Positions 24,698-33,286 are shown, counted from the stretch's first letter. The stretch is 64,000 nucleotides of DNA from an uncultured Allofournierella sp. (GCA_944382705.1 CALWNE010000053.1:1-64000), one strand, 5' to 3'. The notes: generated by a model from the letters alone, not told the origin. Program-made: numbers and translations.

Positions 24698-25720
24698 TTA
24701 GTGGAACTGCTTCAAAAAGCGCAGATCATTTTCGTACAAAAGGCGCATATCGTCAATGCCGTAGCGCATCATGGTAATGCGCTCCAGGCCCATGCCAAAG
24801 GCATAGCCGCTGTAACGCTCGGGGTCGATGCCGCAGTTTTCCAGCACCTTGGGGTGCACCATGCCGCAGCCCAGAATCTCAATCCAGCCCTCGCCCTTGC
24901 ACAGGGGGCAGCCCTTGCCGCCGCACTTAAAGCAGCTCATATCCATCTCGGCGCTGGGCTCGGTGTAGGGGAAGTGATGGGGACGGAACCGAACCTTGGT
25001 TTCGGGGCCGTACAGCTTGCGGATGAACACCTCCAGAGTGCCCTTCAGGTCGCTGAAGGTGATGCCTTCATCCACCACCAGGCCCTCAATCTGATGGAAC
25101 AGGGGGCTGTGGGTAGCGTCCACAGCGTCGCTGCGGTATACCCGGCCGGGGGCAATGATGCGGATGGGGGCCTTCTGCTGCTCCATGGTGCGAATCTGCA
25201 TGGGGCTGGTCTGGGTGCGCAGCAGGATATTTTCGGTGATGTAGAAGGTATCCTGGGTATCCCGTGCAGGGTGGCTCTTGGGCATATTCAGCATCTCAAA
25301 GTTGTAGTGGTCCAGCTCCACCTCGGGGCCGCTGACCACATCAAAGCCCATGCCCAAAAAGATTTCCTTCAAGTCGTTCAGCACCAGATGGAAAGGATGC
25401 AGACCGCCCTGCACCGGCTGGGTGCCCGGCAGGGTAACATCCATCTCCTCGGCAGCCAGGCGGGCAGCCAGAGCAGCCTGGGCCAGTGCCTGGGTGCGGC
25501 TGCGAATCTGCTCGTCAATGGCTTCCCGCACTTCGTTGGCCAGGGCGCCCACCACCGGGCGCTCCTCGGCGCTGAGCTTGCCCATCTGCTTGAGAATGGC
25601 AGTCAGTTCACCCTTTTTGCCCAAAAAACGAACCCGCAGTTCATCCACTGCTTTCTCGTCGGCAGCCTGGGCAATCAGCTGGTCCGCCGTGCGGCGGATG
25701 GATTCCAATGCCTCTTTCAT
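24698..25720 (-). CDS. pheS: Phenylalanyl-tRNA synthetase alpha subunit
   Basis: 340 residues, the usual length. The N-terminal coiled-coil (to about residue 85) contacts tRNA; the class II catalytic core has motif 2 HSPLFHQIEGLVVD, RFRPHHFPYTEPSAEMD and motif 3 GMGLERITMMRYGI. A CFKCGGKGCPLCKGEGW insert with four cysteines looks like a small zinc-binding element, seen in some bacterial PheS. AAAGGAG precedes ATG 25720. Controlled by the T-box leader immediately upstream. Confidence 0.97.
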   Translation of the reverse strand: MKEALESIRRTADQLIAQAADEKAVDELRVRFLGKKGELTAILKQMGKLSAEERPVVGALANEVREAIDEQIRSRTQALAQAALAARLAAEEMDVTLPGTQPVQGGLHPFHLVLNDLKEIFLGMGFDVVSGPEVELDHYNFEMLNMPKSHPARDTQDTFYITENILLRTQTSPMQIRTMEQQKAPIRIIAPGRVYRSDAVDATHSPLFHQIEGLVVDEGITFSDLKGTLEVFIRKLYGPETKVRFRPHHFPYTEPSAEMDMSCFKCGGKGCPLCKGEGWIEILGCGMVHPKVLENCGIDPERYSGYAFGMGLERITMMRYGIDDMRLLYENDLRFLKQFH

Positions 25721-25750
25721 GTTTGCACTCTCCTTTTGTGAAGGGGGCAG

Positions 25751-25796
25751 AAAAAAAGGCTCCGCCCCCGTAATTGCTTACAGGGACGAAGCCTTT
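25751..25796 (-). terminator. Terminator hairpin of the pheST T-box
   Basis: Minus strand AAGGCTTCG...TTACAG type arm pairs with the GCGGAGCCTT arm and runs into seven T (complement of A 25751-25757). It competes with the T-box antiterminator. Confidence 0.88.
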
Positions 25797-26019
25797 GAAA
25801 AAACTCCGCGGTACCACCCAAATTTTTGCTCTCAGAGCAAACACTCGTATCCCGTTAACGGGGGAAACCGTCCCGGCCTAATGGGTGCACACACCGTTCA
25901 GCCCGGCCACTCGGGAGGGAACTTCGCACAGCGGCGTTGCCGTAAGGCCCTTACAGCCAAGGGGGCCTTTTCTCTTGCCGGGGCAGCTGGTTACTTTTCT
26001 CCGTCAAAGTGTTTGAACA
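25751..26019 (-). promoter_or_regulatory. T-box leader controlling pheST
   Basis: The minus strand from about 26019 to 25751 carries the T-box hallmarks in order: a stem I base with the AGTA bulge (GGAGAAAAGTAACC), a candidate phenylalanine specifier TTC (complement of 25919-25921) in GCGAAGTTCCC followed by GAGTGG, the antiterminator signature GGGTGGTACCGCGG (25819-25806), and a long terminator stem with seven T (25796-25751). Uncharged tRNA-Phe would pair with specifier and T-box and allow read-through into pheS and pheT. Confidence 0.93.
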
Positions 26020-26025
26020 AGCCCG

Positions 26026-26054
26026 ATTATACCATGCACCCGGCGGGAATGCAA
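26026..26054 (-). promoter_or_regulatory. Promoter of pheST
   Basis: Minus strand: -35 TTGCAT (26054-26049), 17-base spacer, -10 TATAAT (26031-26026). Confidence 0.78.
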
Positions 26055-26157
26055 CCGTTTTGCCCGGTGCAGGAGCCAAAAAAATACCCGGCCCACTGCC
26101 GAAAGCTGCCCGGATGTGGTAAGATAAAGCAAAAGCCAAAAAGCAAGGAGAATTGCC

Positions 26158-26535
26158 ATGATACAGGGCATCGGTACCGATGTGGTGCAAATTGACCGAA
26201 TGGAAAAAAGCCTGGCCAGCCTGGCCTTCTGGCGCAGGGTGTTTGGCCCCCAGGAGCGGCAATGGCTTGAGCAGCTGGCACCCAGCCGCCAAAAGCAGAG
26301 TGCAGCCGCTAATTTTGCTGCCAAGGAAGCCTTTTTAAAGGCTATTGGAACCGGCATTGGCGGGTTTGAGCTGGGGGAGATTCAGGTGCTGCGCCAGCCC
26401 AGCGGCGCACCCTGCTTTGCACTGCTGGGGCAGGCGGCCCAGTGGGCACAGGAACAAAAGGTACAGGCCTACCTGAGCCTGGCCCATGATGGGGGCATTG
26501 CCCAGGCCTTTGTAATTTTGGAGCGGCAGGACTGA
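26158..26535 (+). CDS. acpS: Holo-[acyl-carrier-protein] synthase
   Basis: 125 residues, standard AcpS. It transfers 4'-phosphopantetheine from CoA to apo-ACP. The signature IGTDVVQIDRM (magnesium-binding Asp) opens the protein and ANFAAKEAFLKA holds the conserved Glu-Ala-Phe. AAGGAG precedes ATG 26158 by 6 bases. Divergent from pheST. In many Firmicutes acpS is followed by alr and then the mazEF pair; here alr is missing and a mazF-like gene comes next. Confidence 0.95.
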   Translation: MIQGIGTDVVQIDRMEKSLASLAFWRRVFGPQERQWLEQLAPSRQKQSAAANFAAKEAFLKAIGTGIGGFELGEIQVLRQPSGAPCFALLGQAAQWAQEQKVQAYLSLAHDGGIAQAFVILERQD

Positions 26536-26704
26536 ACCAGAGCAAAAAATGAAAGTTTTTGGCAGGCGGTTTGAACTGCCTGCGCCCCGGTCATACTACC
26601 ACCACAACAACAAAACACCCACCGCCCCGCAGGGGGCCACATAGGGCCGCACACCGGCTCGTCCTGGGGCATGGGCCGAAAGTATAGTGGAGGGAGTACA
26701 GACC

Positions 26705-27058
26705 ATGGAAGTGCATAGAGGAGAAGTATTTTACGCAGATTTGAGCCCTGTGGTGGGCTCGGAGCAGGGCGGCATCCGGCCGGTGCTCATTTTGCAGAAC
26801 GATGTGGGCAACCGGTACAGCCCCACCGTGATTGCAGCTGCCATTACATCCAAAAAAGATAAAACCAACCTGCCCACCCACATTGGGCTGGAAGCAAAAA
26901 GCTGCGGTCTGCGCCAAAACAGCATTGTGCTGCTGGAGCAGATTCGCACTCTGGATAAACGCCGCCTGCGGGAGAAGGCCGGCTGCCTTACCCCCCAGGA
27001 CCAAAGCCGGGTGGACCAGGCCCTGCGGGTGAGTGTGGGGCTGGTGCCCATGCAGTAA
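26705..27058 (+). CDS. MazF/PemK-family endoribonuclease toxin (EndoA-like)
   Basis: 117 residues, length of Bacillus EndoA. MazF enzymes cleave mRNA at short sites. The fold is visible as HRGEVFYADLSPVVGSEQGG-type N-terminus, the conserved RPVLILQND loop, AAAITSKK and the LLEQIRTLDKRRL segment. ATG 26705 has GGAGGGAG just upstream. No antitoxin gene is found in the 169 bases upstream, which hold only a GC-rich spacer and a 6-bp hairpin, and none follows before the terminator. Either the antitoxin lies elsewhere or this is a solitary nuclease. Confidence 0.9.
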   Translation: MEVHRGEVFYADLSPVVGSEQGGIRPVLILQNDVGNRYSPTVIAAAITSKKDKTNLPTHIGLEAKSCGLRQNSIVLLEQIRTLDKRRLREKAGCLTPQDQSRVDQALRVSVGLVPMQ

Positions 27059-27116
27059 CGCTCCGCTGCCTGCCAGCCCGGCAGGCAAAACATTCCCCAT
27101 TCTTTCATCTCAAAGC

Positions 27117-27162
27117 AAAGCCCCCAGCCAGTGGACCTGTTGCCGCTGGCTGGGGGCTTTTT
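27117..27162 (+). terminator. Terminator after the MazF-like gene
   Basis: A 15-bp stem, AAAGCCCCCAGCCAG (27117-27131) with CTGGCTGGGGGCTTT (27146-27160), runs into five T; the left A-run is short, so mainly a + strand terminator. Confidence 0.9.
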
Positions 27163-27305
27163 GGTTTATCAAACATTCGGCTCACGCCGGGGCGTGCAAA
27201 GCAAACCCCACAAGCCGGAATCCATAGTTCCAAAAGAAAACCGGAACCGCAGCGGATGGGGCAACGGGCGGTTTTCCACCACAAGAGTCTGCCGGTGTGG
27301 AAAAC

Positions 27306-28679
27306 TTATTTCAGCATCATGTGGGCCGCCTTGTATACATCGCCGCAGCCCATGGTGAGCACCAGGTCGCCGGGCTGGGCGTGCTGGCGCACATAGTCCG
27401 CCGCCTGCTGCAAGCCTTCCACCACCACACAGCCGGGGATTTTATCCGCCAGGTCCTGGCTGCAAACGCTGCCATCGTCCACCTCACGGCTGCCCATGAT
27501 GGGGGTAAGCACTACATGGTCGGCAATTTGCAGCACCTGCGCAAACTCATCCAGCAGTTCCCGGGTGCGGGAGTAGGTGAAGGGCTGGTGCACCGCCCAT
27601 ACCTGGTTGTAGCCCATTTTGGAGGCGGTGTTCAGGGTGGCGGCCACCTCGGTGGGGTGGTGGGCGTAGTCGTCCGCTACGGTTACGCCGTTGAATTCGC
27701 CCAAAATTTCAAAGCGGCGGCCTGCACCCTTAAAACTGGCGGCTGCGGCGGCAGCATCCTGGCCAGTCAGACCGCACAGGTGGGCACAGGCAGCCATGGC
27801 CAGACCGTTGTAGATGTTGTGGTAGCCGGGGGCACCCAGCTCCAGCTGGGCAAAAACAGCCCCCTGGTGCATTACATCAAAGGCAAAGAAGCCGGGCTTG
27901 TATTCCCGGATGTTTTCCGCCCGGAAATCTGCCGGGTTTTGAATGCCAAAGGTGCACACCGGCTGTTTCAGGTCCTTGACCACTTCCAGCACATGGGCAT
28001 CGTCTCCATTGGCCACTACGGTGTTCTGGGCCAGGGCCACAAAGTCGTGGAAAGCCTTTTTCAGATTGTCCATGCTGCCGTAGTAGTCCAGATGGTCGTT
28101 GTCGATGTTCAGCAGCACAGCAATGGCGGGGCTCAGGTGCAGAAAGGTGCTGGCAAATTCGCAGGATTCGATCACAATGGTGCTGCCCCGGCCATTTTTG
28201 CCGTAGCCGCCAATCAGCGGCAGCTTGCCGCCAATCACAGCGGCAGGGTCCTGCCCGGCCAGTTCCAGCAGGCTGGTAATCATAGAGGTTGCGGTGGTTT
28301 TGCCGTGGGTACCTGCCACGCAGATGCTGTTGGGGTACATCCGGCATACATAGCCCAGCAGCTGGCTGCGCTCGATGGTGGGAATGCCCAGGGCCTTTGC
28401 CTCCTGCAGCTCGGCATTTTCGGTGTGGATGGCTGCGGAGTAAATCACCGCATCGGCGCCATGCACCTGCTGGGCCTTGTGGCCCATGTACACGGCAATC
28501 CCCATGGCCCGCTCGGCATCCACAATGCTGCCCTCGTTCACATCGCTGCCGGTGATTTCGTAACCCCGGTCCCGGAGAATCTGCACCAGGGGGAACATAC
28601 CGCTGCCGCCAATGCCCACAAAATGCAGTCGCTTTGCGTGTTTTAGTACATCGGAGCTCAATGTTTCGTTCAAATCCAT
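27306..28679 (-). CDS. murC: UDP-N-acetylmuramate--L-alanine ligase
   Basis: 457 residues, full length. First Mur ligase of peptidoglycan precursor synthesis in the cytoplasm. The Rossmann UDP-binding motif HFVGIGGSGM is at residues 19-28, the ATP P-loop AGTHGKTTATS near residue 121, and DNDHLDYYGS further on. The GAGG site precedes ATG 28679. A weak hairpin GTTTTCCAC/GTGGAAAAC lies just past the stop (about 27270-27305). A TATAAT box lies upstream. Isolated from the usual dcw cluster. Confidence 0.96.
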   Translation of the reverse strand: MDLNETLSSDVLKHAKRLHFVGIGGSGMFPLVQILRDRGYEITGSDVNEGSIVDAERAMGIAVYMGHKAQQVHGADAVIYSAAIHTENAELQEAKALGIPTIERSQLLGYVCRMYPNSICVAGTHGKTTATSMITSLLELAGQDPAAVIGGKLPLIGGYGKNGRGSTIVIESCEFASTFLHLSPAIAVLLNIDNDHLDYYGSMDNLKKAFHDFVALAQNTVVANGDDAHVLEVVKDLKQPVCTFGIQNPADFRAENIREYKPGFFAFDVMHQGAVFAQLELGAPGYHNIYNGLAMAACAHLCGLTGQDAAAAAASFKGAGRRFEILGEFNGVTVADDYAHHPTEVAATLNTASKMGYNQVWAVHQPFTYSRTRELLDEFAQVLQIADHVVLTPIMGSREVDDGSVCSQDLADKIPGCVVVEGLQQAADYVRQHAQPGDLVLTMGCGDVYKAAHMMLK

Positions 28680-28739
28680 GTTTCGTTACCTCGGTTTCTT
28701 AGTGGGGTGGGCACAAGGCCCCGAATCGTTGTTTATTAT

Positions 28740-28746
28740 TATATAA
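28740..28746 (-). promoter_or_regulatory. Probable -10 region of murC
   Basis: Minus-strand TATAAT within GATTATATAATAAT, about 62 bases before the start codon. A convincing -35 is not visible. Confidence 0.4.
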
Positions 28747-28803
28747 TCTTTGCCCGGCAAAATAAACAGATTTACGGGATTTTTTGCCCTGCCTTGGGGT
28801 TTC

Positions 28804-28831
28804 ACCATTCACAGGCGGGGGGCATACCATA
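28804..28831 (+). promoter_or_regulatory. Candidate sigma-K-type promoter of dpaA
   Basis: CATACCATA (28823-28831) fits the sigma-K -10 consensus CATANNNTA, and an AC lies 17 bases upstream (28804-28805) at the -35 position. The Bacillus and Clostridioides dipicolinate synthase operons are sigma-K dependent. The match is short, so this is tentative. Confidence 0.45.
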
Positions 28832-28900
28832 ACACGAGCGGCCGGTGCCTGTTATCTGCGGGAAAGGCCGCATCCCATTTAAACGGGAGGGAGGAACAAG

Positions 28901-29695
28901 ATGAATGAATCAACCATGTGCATTTTTGCGGTAATTGGGCAGGATGCCCGCCAGCAGGCAGCTGCCGCCTGGCTGGAGAAGCAGGGCTGTGTGGTGGTGC
29001 CTGCCAGCGGGCTGCATAAGGCACAGTATGCGCTGCTGCCCATGCCCCTTTCCAGCCATCGGGAAGCCTTTGCCCAGCTTTTGCAGCAGGCGGTGCCGGG
29101 GCTGGTGGCCTTTGCAGGCAAGGTCTCTGACGAGGCAAGGGATGCCGCCCGGGAAGCAAATCTGGAACTGTACGATTATCTGGACCGGGAGGAGCTGGCG
29201 TTGCTGAATGCCATTCCCACCGCAGAGGGCTGCATTGCCCTGCTGCTGCAAAACCGAACCCGTACCCTTTGGCATAGCCCTGTGCTGGTGCTGGGGTATG
29301 GCCGCTGCGCCCAGGCACTGGCCCAGCGTCTGAATGGGCTGGGGGCCTATGTAACGGTGGCGGTGCGCAGCAGTGCCCAGCGTGCGCTGGCCCAGTCTCA
29401 GGGGTGCAGGGTGCTGGAGCTAAGCCAGCTGGAACCGGCCCTGCACTCCTTTGATACGGTGGTAAACACCATACCTGCCCAGGTTTTGGGGGCGGCTCAG
29501 CTGGACCAGATGGCCACCGGCACCCTGGTGGTGGATTTGGCCAGCCTGCCCGGCGGGGTGGATCTGGAGGCCGCCCGGCAGAGGGGCATCCATGCCATTC
29601 GGGCCTTGAGCCTGCCTGCCCGCTGTGCGCCGGATACCGCCGGTGAATTTGTGGCCAGAACGGTGCTGGCTATCTTGCAAGAAAGAGGGGAATAA
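28901..29695 (+). CDS. dpaA: Dipicolinate synthase subunit A
   Basis: 264 residues. DpaA with DpaB oxidises dihydrodipicolinate to dipicolinic acid, the spore-core calcium chelator, in the mother cell. The NAD(P)-binding Rossmann motif VLVLGYGRCAQALAQRL lies near residue 128, and VVNTIPAQVL and DLASLPGGVD match the family. Slightly shorter than Bacillus SpoVFA (about 297). GGGAGGGAGG precedes ATG 28901. dpaB starts 3 bases after the stop, forming an operon. Its presence implies a capacity for sporulation. Confidence 0.92.
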   Translation: MNESTMCIFAVIGQDARQQAAAAWLEKQGCVVVPASGLHKAQYALLPMPLSSHREAFAQLLQQAVPGLVAFAGKVSDEARDAAREANLELYDYLDREELALLNAIPTAEGCIALLLQNRTRTLWHSPVLVLGYGRCAQALAQRLNGLGAYVTVAVRSSAQRALAQSQGCRVLELSQLEPALHSFDTVVNTIPAQVLGAAQLDQMATGTLVVDLASLPGGVDLEAARQRGIHAIRALSLPARCAPDTAGEFVARTVLAILQERGE

Positions 29696-29698
29696 ACA

Positions 29699-30274
29699 AT
29701 GGAACAACGAACCATCGTGTGGGGGCTGTGCGGCAGCTTTTGCACCTTTGGGCAGATTTTGCCCCGCATCGAAGCAGCTGTCCAGCGGGGCAGCCAGGTC
29801 ATTCCGATTATGAGCTTTAACGCTGCCAGCATGGATACCCGGTTTGGCAGGGCACAGGAATGGAAGGAACGGCTGGAACTGGCCACCGGCTGCCGCCCGC
29901 TGGAAACGCTCCAGCAGGCAGAACCCCTTGGCCCCAAGGAGCTGGCACAGGCCATGGTGATTGCCCCCTGCACCGGCAATACCCTGGCAAAGCTGGCGGC
30001 AGGCATCAGCGATACACCGGTTACGCTGGCAGCAAAAAGTATGCTGCGCAACGGCAAACCGGTGGTGCTGGCCATTTCCACCAACGATGCACTGCTGGGC
30101 AGCCTGCAAAATCTGGCCACCCTGCTGGCCCGCAAGCACTTTTATGTGGTTCCCTTTGCACAGGATGATTACCTGCGCAAGCCCTACAGTATGCAAAGCG
30201 ACTTTGATTTGATTGAGGATACCCTGGAAAGTGCGCTCCGGGGCCGCCAGCTGGGGCCGCTGCTGAATGTTTAA
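29699..30274 (+). CDS. dpaB: Dipicolinate synthase subunit B (flavoprotein-like)
   Basis: 191 residues, the usual length for SpoVFB. It belongs to the flavoprotein superfamily; WGLCGSFCTFGQILP opens the Rossmann-like fold, and IAPCTGNTLAKLAAGISDTPV is the classical flavoprotein-family segment. AGAGGGGAA before the start overlaps the end of dpaA. The stop overlaps that of the convergent cyclo-ligase gene by three bases, leaving no room for a separate terminator. Confidence 0.93.
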   Translation: MEQRTIVWGLCGSFCTFGQILPRIEAAVQRGSQVIPIMSFNAASMDTRFGRAQEWKERLELATGCRPLETLQQAEPLGPKELAQAMVIAPCTGNTLAKLAAGISDTPVTLAAKSMLRNGKPVVLAISTNDALLGSLQNLATLLARKHFYVVPFAQDDYLRKPYSMQSDFDLIEDTLESALRGRQLGPLLNV

Positions 30275-30867
30275 TATTTAGTCGAGCACTGTGTGCCGGG
30301 CATGGCTAAAATCTGCTGCTGGGTTACAACCCCGTCACAGGGATGGTCCAGTGGAGTAACCGGCAGCTGGGGCTGCACCAGCTCCTGGGGGCAGAGCACC
30401 AATACCGGGCAGCAGCACCGGGTCAGAAAGCGGTCGTAATAGCCGCCCCCCTGGCCCAGCCGCTGGCCGGTGGTGCTGGCCATCAGGCAGGGGGCAATCA
30501 CAAGGTCCAGCTGCTGTGGGTCTGCTGCTGGCAGGGCAGCCGCCGGCTCCCACAAGCCCAGAGGGGTGGGAGCCAGCTGCTCCAGAGTTTGAATCGGTAC
30601 CGCATCCATCTGGCCCGGATGCTGGCCCAGCCGGGGTACACAGAGTGTTTTGCCCTGGCTCAGTGCCGCTTGCAGCAGGGGATTGGTGTCCGGCTCTTTG
30701 GAGGTACTCACAAAGCAAAAGATGGTGCGGGCGGTGCGCCAGCAGTGCAGGGCTGTAATCTGCCGGGCCATGGCCTGACCCCATTTTGCTCCTTGAGAGG
30801 GGCCGTTCAGGCTTAAAAAAGCCCTTGCAGTGCGGCGCAGTTCCTGTTTTGATGGGATAGAACACAT
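30271..30867 (-). CDS. 5-formyltetrahydrofolate cyclo-ligase
   Basis: 198 residues. It converts 5-formyl-THF to 5,10-methenyl-THF with ATP. KQELRRTARAFL near the N-terminus is the family start and GQGGGYYDRFL near residue 137 is the diagnostic glycine/tyrosine motif. AAGGAGG precedes ATG 30867. Convergent with dpaB (3' ends overlap), divergent from the carboxypeptidase gene. Confidence 0.93.
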   Translation of the reverse strand: MCSIPSKQELRRTARAFLSLNGPSQGAKWGQAMARQITALHCWRTARTIFCFVSTSKEPDTNPLLQAALSQGKTLCVPRLGQHPGQMDAVPIQTLEQLAPTPLGLWEPAAALPAADPQQLDLVIAPCLMASTTGQRLGQGGGYYDRFLTRCCCPVLVLCPQELVQPQLPVTPLDHPCDGVVTQQQILAMPGTQCSTKY

Positions 30868-30951
30868 AGGAAAACCTCCTTTTTTGAAAAAAAACGCCTT
30901 GCAGTTACTATACCATGAAGTAGCGGAACCTGTGTAAATTTTGTGGCGGTA

Positions 30952-30981
30952 TTGAATGGCGGCAAAACTCTACGCTATAAT
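30952..30981 (+). promoter_or_regulatory. Promoter of the D,D-carboxypeptidase gene
   Basis: -35 TTGAAT (30952-30957), 18-base spacer, -10 TATAAT (30976-30981), about 68 bases before the start. Confidence 0.65.
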
Positions 30982-31048
30982 AAAATTGCACTGGTTTGGC
31001 CTTGAGCCAAGTACAGTGGCCAAATTGCGAGAAAAAACGAGGACAAGT

Positions 31049-32497
31049 GTGTTGAAAAAACCATTAACGATATGCATCATAGCCCTGACATTGGCCTGGG
31101 TGATGGCTCCCTTTGCCGCTGCCCAGGAATTGCCGGAGGTTACCTGTGAAGCCTATGTGGTAATGGATGCGGATACCGGCCAGGTTATTATGGAGAAAAA
31201 TCCCGACCAGATGATGTACCCGGCCTCCATTACCAAAATTATGACGCTGGCACTGGCCATGGAAAAAGCCCAGGGAGATTGGAGCGAACAGCGCACCATC
31301 AGCCAGGAGGTGACCACCAGCCTGGAGCAGGGTTCCTCCCACATAGCGCTGCTTCCCGGCGAGGTGATAAGCCTGCAGGATTTGATTTACGGCACCCAGC
31401 TGGAAAGTGCCAACGATGGAGCCAATGCGCTGGCAGAGTATATCAGCGACGATGATACCATCCAGGGCGGAGTGGACAAGATGAACCAAAAAGCCCAGCA
31501 GCTGGGCCTGACCAATACCCACTATATGAACCCCCATGGCCTGCACGATGCCCAGCACTACACCACCGCCCGGGACATGGCAAACCTGACCCGCTGGGCA
31601 CTCAGCGTGCCGGGATTTTTGGAGGTGTTCAGCCGCAAGGAGTCCTGGCCCATGGAGGCCACCAATATGCAGCCGGCCCGCACCTTCTGGTGTGCAGACC
31701 TTATGCGGGTGGGCGGGGCCACCTACTACCGGGACTATGTGGTAGGGTCCAAAACAGGTTACCATGACCAGGCGGGCCACACCCTGGTGACCTACGCCCA
31801 GCAGGACGGCATAAACCTGATTTCCGTTGTGCTGAAATCCGCCGCCACCAAGGTGCATTTTTTGGATACAGCGGCTTTGCTGGATTATGCCTTTGCCCAT
31901 TACAGCCGGGTGGAGCTGGCAGCTCCCGCCGAAACGCTCAGCGTGCCCCTGATGGGGGGCGGCGAAACCGCCCTGGGCAACCTTACCCTCACGCCGGCAG
32001 GTGCTTCGGCCCTGCTGAGCGATGCCTTTACAGCACAGGATGTAACGGTAGAATATGCGGTGCCGGAACACTACCTGCTGGGGCAGGGGTTTAAGGCGCA
32101 GATTTTGTACAAGCTGCCAGAAAGCAACGGGATTCAGCCCAGCCTGGTTGCGGCAGTGGATATGAAGGTAAGCGGGTTGGCGGCACTGCTGGAGGCCAAC
32201 ACCCAGCTGGTGGAGGCCAAAGCCTACCTGGATCCGCTGGTGTGGAAGGTGGGCCTGGGGGCAGGTATGGCAGTGCTGGCGGCAATTGTTGCGGCAGCTG
32301 CTGCAGGGTTAAAACGCAAGGGCGGTGCTGCGGCGGTGGCACGGCAAAAGGCCAGCCAGAACCAGCAGGAAAGCTGGCTGCCGGACAGCCCCTTTGTGGT
32401 CTACCAGCCCAGCCCCCGGTGGGAGCAGCGCACCAACCGTACCGGTGGGCAGATTCGCCGCAGGCCCGGCCAGAACAACCAGCTGCCCCGGCGGTAA
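31049..32497 (+). CDS. Serine-type D-Ala-D-Ala carboxypeptidase (PBP5/DacF family)
   Basis: About 482 residues. It trims the terminal D-Ala of peptidoglycan stem peptides outside the membrane. A signal peptide (LTICIIALTLAWVMAPFAAA) is followed by SxxK as SITK (Ser about residue 60), SAN as ESANDG, and KTG as GSKTGYHD. Near residue 420 a hydrophobic helix (VGLGAGMAVLAAIVAAAAAG) anchors the C-terminus, followed by a basic, Gln/Arg-rich cytoplasmic tail longer than usual. The GAGGA site 5 bases before GTG 31049 sets the start; the frame is open to 30956 but covers the promoter. Confidence 0.93.
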   Translation: MLKKPLTICIIALTLAWVMAPFAAAQELPEVTCEAYVVMDADTGQVIMEKNPDQMMYPASITKIMTLALAMEKAQGDWSEQRTISQEVTTSLEQGSSHIALLPGEVISLQDLIYGTQLESANDGANALAEYISDDDTIQGGVDKMNQKAQQLGLTNTHYMNPHGLHDAQHYTTARDMANLTRWALSVPGFLEVFSRKESWPMEATNMQPARTFWCADLMRVGGATYYRDYVVGSKTGYHDQAGHTLVTYAQQDGINLISVVLKSAATKVHFLDTAALLDYAFAHYSRVELAAPAETLSVPLMGGGETALGNLTLTPAGASALLSDAFTAQDVTVEYAVPEHYLLGQGFKAQILYKLPESNGIQPSLVAAVDMKVSGLAALLEANTQLVEAKAYLDPLVWKVGLGAGMAVLAAIVAAAAAGLKRKGGAAAVARQKASQNQQESWLPDSPFVVYQPSPRWEQRTNRTGGQIRRRPGQNNQLPRR

Positions 32498-32567
32498 TAC
32501 AGCCCGCTTGGCAGCAGCCGTTCTGGCAAAGACTTTGCCGGCCCAATTCCCTGTAAGATAGTAAGTG

Positions 32568-32596
32568 TTGCGCTTTTGAAACAGATACGGTACAAT
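32568..32596 (+). promoter_or_regulatory. Promoter of the rfbC/exporter operon
   Basis: -35 TTGCGC (32568-32573), 17-base spacer, -10 TACAAT (32591-32596). Confidence 0.6.
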
Positions 32597-32708
32597 ATAC
32601 CCTGGAACTTTATCGGAAGGGCAACCCGGCGGCCTTTGCTGTGCAATGCCAATGGGTTTGCCAACAGAATCAGGATGGATGACCGTCTAAAATAAAGGAG
32701 CGTTCTGC

Positions 32709-33275
32709 ATGGGAAAATTCAATTTTATTCAAACCGAGCTGCCGGGCGTTGTAATCGTGGAGCCCACAGTCTTTGGTGACGCACGCGGCTATTTTATGGA
32801 AACCTTCCAAAAGGAGGAGTTTGCCGCTGCCGGCATTGCGGATGAATTCGTGCAGGACAACCAGTCCAGCTCCACCCGTGGCGTGCTGCGGGGGCTGCAT
32901 TTCCAGACCGAGCACACCCAGGGCAAGCTGGTGCGTGTGGTAAAGGGCGAGGTGTTTGATGTGGCGGTGGATTGCCGCCCCGGCAGCGCCACCTTTGGCA
33001 AATGGGTGGGCGTGGTGCTGAGTGCCGAAAACAAAAAGCAGTTCTATGTGCCCAAGGGCTTTGCCCACGGTTTTTTGGTGCTGAGCGATGAGGCCGAATT
33101 CTGCTACAAATGCACCGATTACTACACCCCCAGTGCAGAGGGCGGCATCCCCTACAACGATCCCACGGTGGGCATTCAGTGGCCGGATTGCGGCTGTGAG
33201 TACCGCCTGAGCGAGAAGGATGGCAAGCACACCCCCTTTGCCCAGCAGTCCTTTGACTGCTTTAAGGATATGTGA
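32709..33275 (+). CDS. rfbC: dTDP-4-dehydrorhamnose 3,5-epimerase
   Basis: 188 residues, the usual length of RmlC. It epimerises dTDP-4-keto-6-deoxyglucose in dTDP-L-rhamnose synthesis. FGDARGYFMETF, QDNQSSSTRGVLRGLHFQ (catalytic His) and VPKGFAHGFLVLSDEAE are the family signatures. AAAGGAG precedes ATG 32709. rfbA, rfbB and rfbD are not in the window. It leads the second exporter operon, suggesting that the exported glycan contains rhamnose or a related 6-deoxyhexose. Confidence 0.96.
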   Translation: MGKFNFIQTELPGVVIVEPTVFGDARGYFMETFQKEEFAAAGIADEFVQDNQSSSTRGVLRGLHFQTEHTQGKLVRVVKGEVFDVAVDCRPGSATFGKWVGVVLSAENKKQFYVPKGFAHGFLVLSDEAEFCYKCTDYYTPSAEGGIPYNDPTVGIQWPDCGCEYRLSEKDGKHTPFAQQSFDCFKDM

Positions 33276-33286
33276 GGGTGCAGGGT

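Noticed and set aside
22807..24777. Open frame of 656 codons on the + strand opposite pheT
   Set aside because: Antisense shadow of pheT; Gly/His/Gln-rich translation without a family motif, no ribosome site. High G+C makes such frames common.
26536..26704. Antitoxin gene upstream of the MazF-like gene
   Set aside because: No frame with a ribosome site and a plausible length is present; the spacer is GC-rich with a short hairpin.
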